64,000 nucleotides of DNA from Leptospiraceae bacterium. Lineage in GTDB: Bacteria; Spirochaetota; Leptospiria; Leptospirales; Leptospiraceae. The position numbers and the translations under genes are program-made. This document shows, one piece after another, positions 9,287-16,886 of the stretch. How positions within the stretch are numbered: the stretch's first letter is position 1; the number at the start of each line of letters is the position of its first letter. The stretch covers positions 1 through 64,000 of the forward strand of contig JACKPB010000009.1 in the NCBI GenBank assembly GCA_024233875.1, given 5' to 3'. The notes beneath the pieces were generated by a model that worked only from the letters and a program-made list of their open reading frames with translations, searched no databases and was not told the DNA's origin.

Positions 9287-10915
9287 TTAACCCCATCCAA
9301 GGATGGATTTGAAAAGAGTTTCGGCTTCCTCTGAGGTATTGCAGGTCGGCAATTTTGAGAAGAACTCGATAGCGGCATCCTGAGGATTCAATCCGTTGGC
9401 TTTAAATGTTTGTAATATGGATAGATACATCGCCGAAGCTTCTGCTCCTTCCGGAACGTCCGCAAATAACCAATTCTTCCTACCCAGAACAAATGGACGG
9501 ATGGCATTTTCTACAAGGTTGTTATCAATATAGATTTCACCATTGTCCAAATAGAGTATAATCTTTTTCCATTCTTTCAGAGCATAGTTCACTGCGACTC
9601 TCAGTCCATTGGATTTCTTCGGATTCTGCGATTCCATAAGAATTTGATTGTAAAGATGATCCATTAGAGGCTTGGATTCTCTCTGTCTGATTTTTACAAT
9701 CTCCGCAAAATTTCCATTCCTGTAGTAATCATGATTTCTAATTTTCTTCTCGACGTCATACAATTTCTTAATGGTAAATAAGATCTTTTCTGCTGATTTT
9801 TCATTGGATGCCTTGAACGAATTTTCAAATTTCCGTCTGACATGAGCAAGACATCCGGCAAGCAGGATTTCAGGTGTCTCTTTCAAATGAGCATTGTATG
9901 TCGCCAAACCATCAGCCTGAATGAAGCCTTCATATCCATTCAAGAATTCCTTTAAAAACTCAGCCGATCTCGATGTTCGATATTGATAATAAATGATCGG
10001 TTTGTCCGGTCTTCCTCCACGGAATACCCACATATAGGATACAGAAGTATTCTTCCTATCTTTTTCTTTATGAACCTGATAGTTCGTTTCATCCACTCCG
10101 ATCATCCTTCCGCTCTTCACAAGTTTAGGGAAAAAGGATAATAATTCCAGATACAGCAAATACACTCCGATTACCCAATTACTCATCGTGCTTCTCGGTA
10201 TCTCAATTTTACTCCGGAGCAACATTTCCGACAATCGGTAAAAAGGTATACCATCCAACCACTTGGCAATCAAGAGGAAGACTAGTGTTTCTACCGTCAG
10301 ATTGCTACCGGGGTAGATCTGGGGAGTTTTGTATGGAGCAGTTACAATGATTTTTCCGGCTTCATTTCTTTCATCCCCTTTGCAATGATTGCATGTGTAT
10401 TTAGCCCTTCTGTGCTGTCTTACATAGACCTGAGGAGGAACGATTACAATCTGCTCGGATACTTCCGGTTCTATTTCTGTCAATCTGTGACCGCAATTAC
10501 ATGTCTTTTCTTCTTCAGGAATATCATGTTTTTCTTCCACTCTCTTTAAGTGATCGGGAAGTGCTTTTCGTCCTACTTTCTTTCTTGTATGGGATTTGAC
10601 TTCTACTTCATCCGAATGGGATTCGAAAAGGGTTTTTTCATCATGCAATCCCAATTCTGCTTCGTTAAAGAAGAGATCCTGATAGTAAATAGATGGATCT
10701 ATTTTCTCGGACTTTCTTCCGAATTGCATCCTTCGGAGCTCTTCGAACATATCCTTCAATTTTTCAATAGCTCTATCCCTTTCGGTTATACCATGTTGAA
10801 GGGCATTGATTTTATTTTGTTTTTGAATGATTTCTTTTTTGAATTGGGTTTGGATTTGTAATACAATTTTCTTTAGTTCTTCGGGATCATCGGGGAGATT
10901 TTCAGGAAGTTGCAC
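9287..10915 (-). CDS. tnpC: IS66 family transposase TnpC
   Basis: 542-aa DDE transposase. In order: N-terminal leucine-rich coiled coil (about 10-70), an RRMQFGRKSEK motif, a zinc-binding domain with CNCGH (about 138) and YTCNHC (about 175), then the DDE catalytic core. The acidic residues are likely the Asp in GVDETNY, the Asp in FIQADGLATY and the Glu in NNLVENAIRP, the last being the characteristic IS66 signature. The C-terminal IS66_C segment (CNTSEEAETLFKSILGW) is present. Full length with no frameshift, so probably active. It lies 45 bp downstream of tnpB. Confidence 0.95.
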   Translation of the reverse strand: MQLPENLPDDPEELKKIVLQIQTQFKKEIIQKQNKINALQHGITERDRAIEKLKDMFEELRRMQFGRKSEKIDPSIYYQDLFFNEAELGLHDEKTLFESHSDEVEVKSHTRKKVGRKALPDHLKRVEEKHDIPEEEKTCNCGHRLTEIEPEVSEQIVIVPPQVYVRQHRRAKYTCNHCKGDERNEAGKIIVTAPYKTPQIYPGSNLTVETLVFLLIAKWLDGIPFYRLSEMLLRSKIEIPRSTMSNWVIGVYLLYLELLSFFPKLVKSGRMIGVDETNYQVHKEKDRKNTSVSYMWVFRGGRPDKPIIYYQYRTSRSAEFLKEFLNGYEGFIQADGLATYNAHLKETPEILLAGCLAHVRRKFENSFKASNEKSAEKILFTIKKLYDVEKKIRNHDYYRNGNFAEIVKIRQRESKPLMDHLYNQILMESQNPKKSNGLRVAVNYALKEWKKIILYLDNGEIYIDNNLVENAIRPFVLGRKNWLFADVPEGAEASAMYLSILQTFKANGLNPQDAAIEFFSKLPTCNTSEEAETLFKSILGWG

Positions 10916-10960
10916 GGTGACAATATGGAATCAATTGTAGTACCGTACAACTACTTTTTT

Positions 10961-11308
10961 TTATTCATTAGGAAAAATTAATTCTCTATGCTCCTTTCTG
11001 AAATCAATTCCTCTCAATAACCAGTTCAATTCTCTTCTGGATATAGTTACTCTATCCATTGATCCGGAGGGCCATGCAAATTGTCCTTTTTCCAATTTCT
11101 TCTGCCAGATGCAGAATCCATTTCCATCCCAGTAGAATATTTTGATCAGTTTTCGGGAATGTCCGCTAAAGAGAAACAAGGAACGACTATATGGATCCAG
11201 ATTCATCTCCTCCTTTATGATTCCATACAATCCATTCCATGACTTTCTCATGTCGGTATAGCCCGTTCTGATGTATACTTTCAATTTCAATGGATCGCGG
11301 AGAATCAT
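10961..11308 (-). CDS. tnpB: IS66 accessory protein TnpB
   Basis: 115-aa IS66 Orf2-type protein. Diagnostic motifs are visible: DMRKSWNGLYGI near residue 19, SLFLFSGHSRKLIKIFYWDGNGF in the middle, and the C-terminal FAWPSG step. Its start overlaps the tnpA stop by four bases (ATGA), which implies translational coupling. It is required with TnpA and TnpC for transposition in characterised IS66 elements; its molecular role is not established. Confidence 0.95.
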   Translation of the reverse strand: MILRDPLKLKVYIRTGYTDMRKSWNGLYGIIKEEMNLDPYSRSLFLFSGHSRKLIKIFYWDGNGFCIWQKKLEKGQFAWPSGSMDRVTISRRELNWLLRGIDFRKEHRELIFPNE

Positions 11309-11580
11309 TGCGGTTTCCTGATTCGAATAGTAATCCCGGAGTTATTCTCTATTTGAATCGAAACTTCTAAAGGAGATTGAGAAAATTCAGGTTCAGGCTC
11401 TTCTATCTTAACCGGAAGTATTGTTTTTATACGATGATTTACTGTTTCCTTCGCATATTTATATCTCCAATTCGAAAAGGAATCTACAGTTATATCATTC
11501 TCGCGACAATAGGCTCGGATACTTTTACCGCTCTTCTGCCAGTTCTTAACATGCTTTTTCATTATTGTATGTTTATCCAT
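11305..11580 (-). CDS. tnpA: IS66 accessory protein TnpA
   Basis: 91-aa first gene of the element. Residues 8-45 form a helix-turn-helix like that of IS66 Orf1/IS3-type OrfA (VKNWQKSGKSIRAYCRENDITVDSFSNWR pattern), so it probably binds the element's ends. The rest is a short beta-rich tail ending ITIRIRKPQ. It begins 59 bp inside the right inverted repeat. Confidence 0.88.
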   Translation of the reverse strand: MDKHTIMKKHVKNWQKSGKSIRAYCRENDITVDSFSNWRYKYAKETVNHRIKTILPVKIEEPEPEFSQSPLEVSIQIENNSGITIRIRKPQ

Positions 11581-11638
11581 AATGGATAGTATAACAGAAA
11601 ATCAGATTTTGAAAACCTGTGGGAGTTTTAGCGCTTAC

Positions 11639-12622
11639 GAAAGGAACCTTGTATGACGATAGAGCATCAGGAGGGAAAGTTGAAGACAAGAAGACCCCGC
11701 GTCAGCGGACATCCTTCGAAAAAAAGAAGAAGCTTCCAACCTAAGTATCCCCCAACCAAAAACCAGCCTTTCAATGATGCCTTTCTCAGAGAATCCAAGG
11801 TTGTGCAGCCCAAACATCTCGGAACAAAAATTTAGAGATGTCGGATCTGTTTCCGACTCTCGTTTTTTGTATCGCCTGCCCGGCTCGAGGGCACAGAAGA
11901 ATTCTCATTATCAAGAATATCTTAATACATTAGAGAAAGCTTACGAGCACTTTTGGATAAGCAGCAACCTTGAGATGAAAGAGAAGGTTTAGCATCATTG
12001 AAAGTTGAAGACAAGAAGACCCCGCGTCAGCGGACATCCTTCGAAAAAAAGAAGAAGCTTCCAACCTAAGTATCCCCCAATAAAAAACCAGCCTTTCCAT
12101 CCTGATTCTACAGAAATACAGGTTCCACAGCTGAAACTTCTCGGAGCAAAAATTTAGAGATGTCGGGTCTTTTTCCGACTCTCGTTTTTTGCCCGAAAGT
12201 TTCAAGCGAAAGGAACCTTGTATGACGATAGAACATCAGGATGGAAAGTTGAACCTAAGAAGACTCCGCGTCAGCGGACATCCTTCGAAAAAAAGAAGAA
12301 GCTTCCAACCTAAGTATCCCCCAATAAAAAACCAGCCTTTCCATCCTGACTCAAAGGAAATACAGGTTCCACAGCTGAAACTTCTCGGAGCAAAAATTTA
12401 GAGATGTCGGGTCTTTTTCCGACTCTCGTTTTTTGCCCGAAAGTTTCGAGCGAAAGGAACCTTGTATGACGATAGAACATCAGGAGGGAAAGTTGAACCT
12501 AAGAAGACTCCGCGTCAGCGGACATACTTCGATCAGAAGAAGAGGCTCCATGCAATGGAAAGTTGAAGACAAGAAGACCCCGCGTCAGCTGACATCCTTC
12601 GATCAGAAAAAGATACAATGGA
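11639..12622. repeat. Right part of the tandem repeat array
   Basis: Continues the 6.5-9.3 kb array beyond the IS66 element. By the same phase, monomers are 11713-12037 (325, A), 12038-12281 (244, B), 12282-12525 (244, B), 12526-12595 (70, C), then a truncated copy ending near 12620. Junction hairpins CC/TCCGCGTCAGCGG lie at 11695, 12020, 12264, 12508 and 12578 (the last altered to CAGCTG). The spacings are exactly those seen on the left side, so the two halves were one array. Confidence 0.9.
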
Positions 12623-12657
12623 ATTGATGAATACAACCACAAAAAAAAATTCCCCAC

Positions 12658-12707
12658 TCATGAGTAGTTTAAAGTTGACTTTAAACTACTCATGAATAAT
12701 TTAAAGT
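12658..12707 (+). promoter_or_regulatory. Palindromic operator with a third half-site before the ATPase gene
   Basis: TCATGAGTAGTTTAAAGT (12658-12675) and its perfect complement (12678-12695) flank a 2-bp TG spacer. A third, slightly altered direct half-site (CATGAATAATTTAAAGTCAA) runs from 12691 into the leader immediately before ATG 12712. No good Shine-Dalgarno is present. This arrangement fits an operator covering promoter and start, probably for autoregulation; the binding protein is not known. Confidence 0.65.
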
Positions 12708-12711
12708 CAAT

Positions 12712-13851
12712 ATGAAAAAACTCAGATATCTTTTCTCTCCAATCCAGGACACTCTCACGAAGAAAATGGTCTTTGTGGGTGGTCCGAGACAGGTAGGAAA
12801 AACAACTCTTGCTCTGCAGTTTCTAAAACCACCAAGTATTCAAAATCCCGCATATCTGAATTGGGATTTCAATTCAGATAAATTGCAAATTTTAAGAGAC
12901 GAGTTTGCCCTTCAAAACAATAAAATTCTAGTTTTCGATGAGTTGCATAAGTACTCAAAGTGGAGAAATTTGATTAAGGGTTTGTATGACAAATATAACG
13001 AGAAAAATCAATTCATAATTACGGGATCAGCAAGACTGGATTATTTTCGAAAAGGAGGTGATTCCCTTTTGGGAAGATACCGATATTTCAGACTCCATCC
13101 TTTTTCCCTGATGGAAATGAATAAAAATCCCAGCAAAACTGATTTAGAAACACTTTTAAAATTTGGAGGTTTTCCCGAGCCCCTACTCTCACAAAATGAG
13201 AAAGAGCACCGGATCTGGAAGAATGACAGAATGATCAAGGTTGCCTCTGAAGACATCCGGGACCTTGAAAATATTAAGGACGTTTCCTCTATGCTACTTC
13301 TTGCAGAACTTCTCCCTTCCAGAGTAGGGTCTCCCCTTTCTTTAAAAAGTTTGTCCGAGGATTTAAACGTATCACAACCTACCGTTGATCGATGGATAGA
13401 AATTTTGTCTACACTATACTATTGCTATGCAATCCTTCCTTTTGGTTCTCCCAAAATAAGAGCGGTGAAAAAATTAAAAAAAGTTTATCTTTGGGACTGG
13501 TCACAGGTAGAAGAATTAGGATTTCGATTTGAAAATCTGGTAGCGGGTCATTTACTTAAGTACTGTAATTTCATATCAGATACCGAAGGCTATCCAATGG
13601 AAGTTCGGTATTTACGCGATACAGATGGAAGAGAAATAGACTTTGTGGTTCTGAAGAATAAAAAACCTATTTTTGCAGTAGAATGCAAAACAGGTGAAAA
13701 ATCTCTAAGTCCGAGTATTTCTTATTTCAAAGAAAGAACAGAAATTCCCGAGTTTTTCCAGGTTCATTTGGGCACAAAAGATTTTGGTTCCAATCAAACA
13801 GGAAGGGTATTGCCATTCCAAAAATTTTGCCGGGAAAAGGTTTTAGTTTGA
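12712..13851 (+). CDS. AAA-type ATPase with C-terminal DUF4143
   Basis: 379-aa ATP-binding protein. Walker A GGPRQVGKTT lies near residue 24 and Walker B ILVFDELHKYSKW near 82; the sensor-like TGSARLDYFRKGGDSLLGRY follows. A winged-helix segment (SLKSLSEDLNVSQPTVDRWIEIL) is at about 218-245. The DUF4143 tail has GREIDFVVLKNKKPIFAVECK, a PD-(D/E)XK-nuclease-like arrangement. Members of this family are very common, often mobile and functionally obscure. Position beside the repeat array and IS66 element, and the palindromic operator, fit an accessory gene. Confidence 0.88.
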   Translation: MKKLRYLFSPIQDTLTKKMVFVGGPRQVGKTTLALQFLKPPSIQNPAYLNWDFNSDKLQILRDEFALQNNKILVFDELHKYSKWRNLIKGLYDKYNEKNQFIITGSARLDYFRKGGDSLLGRYRYFRLHPFSLMEMNKNPSKTDLETLLKFGGFPEPLLSQNEKEHRIWKNDRMIKVASEDIRDLENIKDVSSMLLLAELLPSRVGSPLSLKSLSEDLNVSQPTVDRWIEILSTLYYCYAILPFGSPKIRAVKKLKKVYLWDWSQVEELGFRFENLVAGHLLKYCNFISDTEGYPMEVRYLRDTDGREIDFVVLKNKKPIFAVECKTGEKSLSPSISYFKERTEIPEFFQVHLGTKDFGSNQTGRVLPFQKFCREKVLV

Positions 13852-13859
13852 TATACAAA

Positions 13860-14420
13860 TATAACCTTGTTCTAAACCGGGATCTCGATACAATTTTTAA
13901 CCACCCCCTGCCCCCTCCAAAGGAGAGGAGTCCCTAGATGAAATATTTTATCTATTAAGTATTTTTGCTATCCACAGCAAATTAAATCTTTCAATCAGAA
14001 AAAAGGCTTCCAACCAAAATATCCTCCAATAAATAACCAGCCTTTCCATCCTGACTCAAAGAAAATACAGGTTTCATATCCGAAATCTTATGGATCAAAA
14101 ATTTAGAGATAGCCCGCCCGGCTGGAGGGCACAGGAATATACTATGTGACAGAAATTTTAAAACAACCTACAAGTTATATATCGACTACTTAAGATCTGT
14201 TCTCTGACTCTCGTTTTTTGAATCGCCTGTCCGGCTCGAGGACACGGAAGAATATCCGCCCAATAGAGATTCTTATTTTCGAGAGCAAATTGTATCGACA
14301 ACTTTCGAGCGAAAGGAACCTTGTATTACGATAGAGCCACAGGATGGAAAGTTGTCCTTCGACTACGCTCAGGCGAAATTGACCCATGTCAGAGGTTATA
14401 AAATTCTTCTCCATAACCTG
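13860..14420. repeat. Degenerate remnants of the repeat array
   Basis: No gene. Array fragments recur: the GGGATCTCGATACAATTTTTA block (about 13879), CCAACCAAAATATCCTCCAATAAATAACCAGCC (14009-14042), the AAAAATTTAGAGATAGC step, two GCCxGxCCGGCTxGAGG hairpins (about 14115 and 14225), CTCTCGTTTTTTG (14208-14220), TTTCGAGCGAAAGGAACC and a CCTTCGACTACGCTCAGG motif (14356-14373). These are more diverged than the main array, so the ATPase gene appears to have been inserted into, or left behind within, an older and larger array. Confidence 0.75.
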
Positions 14421-14581
14421 GATCTCGATAATATTTTTACAAAAATAAAAAATCTTATTGAATTTATCCTAAACCTGATAACTAATTCAAAAATTGAAAT
14501 GAGATTTTATGTTCCTATGAACTTGTTCATCAAAAGACCGGAAGATAAGTGCGAACGGAATTGAGGATAACTGACTTATTC

Positions 14582-14974
14582 ATGAGATTTAATCTTACTA
14601 ATCATCTATTTTTATTTCCAATCCTGACTTTATTTTTTAATTGCTCGGGATTGAACTTGAGGACTTATCCCATTCCTATAGCTCCCGATACCAATCCGGT
14701 TCCCAATTATTCAGGACTAAGCGTAGTACGATATGGAGGTTTTCTCTGGCATCAAATGGAAACTCCGGTAGGACTCACTCCGGGTGTCAAATTGAGCAAA
14801 CGGGGAGAATCTTGCTCCCATTCAATTTTATTCTTATTCGCCTGGGGTGACTCTTCTATTGAAATGGCAAAAATCAATGGAAGTGTAGTTCAGATCGGTT
14901 TGATGGAATACATTAATTCTGCTATCCTGGGTGGGATTTATCACAAACACTGCTTGGTTCTACTAGGTCAATGA
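14582..14974 (+). CDS. TRL-like lipoprotein 1
   Basis: About 130-aa lipoprotein. I prefer ATG 14582 (MRFNLTN) over an upstream ATG at 14549, because it gives a clean signal peptide ending LTLFFNC. The mature part has the TRL-like arrangement: a GGFLWHQ segment, then KRGESCSHSILFLFAWGDSSIEMAK, then SVVQIGLMEYINSAILGGIYHKHC. It is the first of three adjacent related genes, each with two conserved Cys residues that could form a disulphide. TRL-like proteins are small secreted lipoproteins of unknown function. Confidence 0.75.
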   Translation: MRFNLTNHLFLFPILTLFFNCSGLNLRTYPIPIAPDTNPVPNYSGLSVVRYGGFLWHQMETPVGLTPGVKLSKRGESCSHSILFLFAWGDSSIEMAKINGSVVQIGLMEYINSAILGGIYHKHCLVLLGQ

Positions 14975-14975
14975 T

Positions 14976-15290
14976 ATGCAAATTAGGATCACTTTTTTTC
15001 TAATCTTTTTTCTAAATAGCTGCGCTACCGGACCCGTTGGAGGATTTCTATTTACAAAAAATAAGTTTTCGGGAGAAATCAACCCAGATCGAACGATTCC
15101 GGATACTGTTCAGGCTAAAGGTTGCCAGCATTCTTTCCTTATGTTATTCAGTTTTGGATCAGCTTCTGCCGGTGAAACCGCTTATCGAAATTCTATCATT
15201 CGAATCGCATATGTTGACCATTCCACTTTGAGTATATTAGGTTTGGTATATACACAGTATTGTACACATGTCCACGGAGCATCCTTTTGA
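14976..15290 (+). CDS. TRL-like lipoprotein 2
   Basis: 104-aa lipoprotein with signal MQIRITFFLIFFLNSC (Cys at residue 16). The mature part follows the same plan as its neighbours: GPVGGFLFTKNKFSGEIN, KGCQHSFLMLFSFGSASAGETAYRN, then IRIAYVDHSTLSILGLVYTQYC. The two conserved Cys sites (GCQHS and QYC) match those of the flanking paralogues. It begins one base after the first copy's stop codon and its own stop overlaps the start of the third copy, so the three are one translationally coupled operon. Confidence 0.75.
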   Translation: MQIRITFFLIFFLNSCATGPVGGFLFTKNKFSGEINPDRTIPDTVQAKGCQHSFLMLFSFGSASAGETAYRNSIIRIAYVDHSTLSILGLVYTQYCTHVHGASF

Positions 15291-15613
15291 CTTTTTTGTT
15301 TCAGATCATTTTGTTAGTCTTAATGGGATGTACTACAACAATATCTCCCGGATTTATTTACAATCAAACAGAAGAACATGTGTATGACAGAAGCAGGGGA
15401 AGTCAACTCGGATCAGGTAGGATTTTAAAGATTGGAGAAGATTGCGTTTACGGAAGTATTCTCGGAATAAGTGGTTTGGTATCCGATAGTGCCTCAGTTG
15501 AAATTGCCAGTTACAATGCAGGTATCACAAAAATCGGATCGATAGATTATAAATCCATTAGTATCCTCGGTCATATATTTTTTCGACATTGTGTCGTAGT
15601 TTTTGGAGAATGA
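15287..15613 (+). CDS. TRL-like lipoprotein 3 (TTG start)
   Basis: 108-aa lipoprotein. The best start is TTG 15287, which overlaps the previous stop (TTGA) and has GGAG at 15276-15279, seven bases upstream; a further TTG at 15260 would be poorly placed. The product starts MTFLFQIILLVLMGC, a signal peptide with no positive N-terminal charge. The mature part repeats the TRL pattern: SPGFIYNQTEE, GEDCVYGSILGISGLVSDSA, ITKIGSIDYKSISILGHIFFRHC. Confidence 0.72.
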   Translation: MTFLFQIILLVLMGCTTTISPGFIYNQTEEHVYDRSRGSQLGSGRILKIGEDCVYGSILGISGLVSDSASVEIASYNAGITKIGSIDYKSISILGHIFFRHCVVVFGE

Positions 15614-15621
15614 GGTATTCC

Positions 15622-16833
15622 ATGAGAATTCAATATCTATTTAAATTATCTATTTTATTCATTTTATTCTTAAACCCCAGCATGTTACTTTTTAGTGATA
15701 CAATTTATCTCAAATCCGGAAAGGTTATCGAAGGGAAAATAGTATCACAAAACTCTCAAAAAGTAGATTTAGAAAAAGAGAATGGAAAGAAGACAAGTCT
15801 ATCTAAAAAATCCATTCTCAGAATTGTTTATAAAGATCCTGAAACATCCGATCCGGATCTAAAAAAAGAGAACACTTCCCAAAAAAAGAAAATAGCAAAG
15901 AAGGAAACTGAATTCAAATCAAAGAAAACTGCATCTACAGAGAAAAAATCACAAAATGAAATCACCAACTCTCCGGAGCTTGCGGGAATAGAACAAAAAT
16001 TGGATAAAATGATTCAACAGAAAGAAATCGACCTGGAGCTACGAAAAGAAGAACTTTCCATTAAAAAATCCGAAAATGATCGATTTGATACACTACTAAA
16101 AAGAGAAGAAGAAATTCTCTCTGAAGAGAAAGCACTCCTAAAAGAGAATCGATACATCCTTCAGGAAGAATTAGAAAAAGAAAGAAAGGAGCGAGCACTT
16201 CTTGAAAAAAGAGTTACCGAATTAGAATTAAAAAATCGCAGACTGGAAATGTTTTTAAGTATGGATGAGGGTGAAGTCGCTTACTACTCCCAAAAGAGAG
16301 ACTCGATGGACATTGTAAAAAGATCTATGATTTTTCCGGGATGGGGTCAGAGATATGCGAAAGATGAATTCTCCGGAAATGCCTTTTCGGTTACTTTCCT
16401 TACAACATTCAGTCTGGGGTTATTGTCATATACCAGCGGAAAGTATTCCGAATCAAATATTAGAGAAGAGACGAGTACGACACTCTCTCAAAATGCATTT
16501 CTTCTTTCACAGGTCTCCAGTACAAATTCTTCCTTATCAGGATACGCTCTCTATTCTAGTTACCAAAAAGGAGAATCCAAATTAGATGACCCATTATTGA
16601 GACAACAATTTGGCAAGACTCTCCTCATCACTTCTATTCTCGTTTATGGTGCTAATTTACTTCATGCTTATTATTTAGGAAATGATTGGGCTAAGATTAC
16701 TCCGAAAAACTACCCGGGTGCTCCTGCTTCAGGCTGGTATTGGGACTTAAATCCGGAATCCAACCCAAATCATACAAATGCATCAGAAAGTCGTGGGGTG
16801 AAAACGGAGTTAGGATACGGGTTCCTATTTTAA
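15622..16833 (+). CDS. Exported coiled-coil protein with DUF5683-like membrane tail
   Basis: 403 aa from ATG 15622, chosen because GAGG precedes it and the product has a proper signal peptide (MRIQYLFKLSILFILFLNPS). After it comes a small beta domain (DTIYLKSGKVIEGKIVSQN), a Lys-rich linker, and a long charged coiled coil at about residues 120-215. The C-terminal part begins KRSMIFPGWGQRYAKDE, the GWGQxY motif of DUF5683, and has two hydrophobic segments. Similar proteins are widespread in Leptospira. Probably an envelope protein; role unknown. It follows the TRL genes closely. Confidence 0.7.
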   Translation: MRIQYLFKLSILFILFLNPSMLLFSDTIYLKSGKVIEGKIVSQNSQKVDLEKENGKKTSLSKKSILRIVYKDPETSDPDLKKENTSQKKKIAKKETEFKSKKTASTEKKSQNEITNSPELAGIEQKLDKMIQQKEIDLELRKEELSIKKSENDRFDTLLKREEEILSEEKALLKENRYILQEELEKERKERALLEKRVTELELKNRRLEMFLSMDEGEVAYYSQKRDSMDIVKRSMIFPGWGQRYAKDEFSGNAFSVTFLTTFSLGLLSYTSGKYSESNIREETSTTLSQNAFLLSQVSSTNSSLSGYALYSSYQKGESKLDDPLLRQQFGKTLLITSILVYGANLLHAYYLGNDWAKITPKNYPGAPASGWYWDLNPESNPNHTNASESRGVKTELGYGFLF

Positions 16834-16886
16834 ATCACATTATTATATAGGAAAATATTCCAAAAGAATTGTTTTGATTGATGAAT

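Larger units (their letters stand above)
9275..11638 (-). mobile_element. IS66-family insertion sequence, complete three-gene form
   Basis: 2364-bp element. The left end begins GTAAGCGCAAATTTAACCCC (9275) and the right end, read inwards on the minus strand, begins GTAAGCGCTAAAACTCCCAC (11638); GTAAGCG is the typical IS66 tip. It encodes TnpA, TnpB and TnpC, all intact, on the minus strand. The 8-bp flanks (GTATAAAC left, GAAAGGAA right) do not match, so the expected target duplication is missing. Both flanks are repeat-array sequence, suggesting recombination between repeats after insertion. Confidence 0.92.

Noticed and set aside
10550..10861. 103-codon plus-strand frame inside the transposase gene
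   Set aside because: It is an opposite-strand shadow of tnpC, with no independent support.
6481..12622. CRISPR array
   Set aside because: Conserved units are too long and spacers recur, with no cas genes nearby.
6481..12622. Integron cassette array
   Set aside because: GTTGAAC next to some junctions fits the GTTRRRY half, but other junctions read GTTGAAG, no matching RYYYAAC partner is found, there is no integrase in the window, and cassette genes are lacking.
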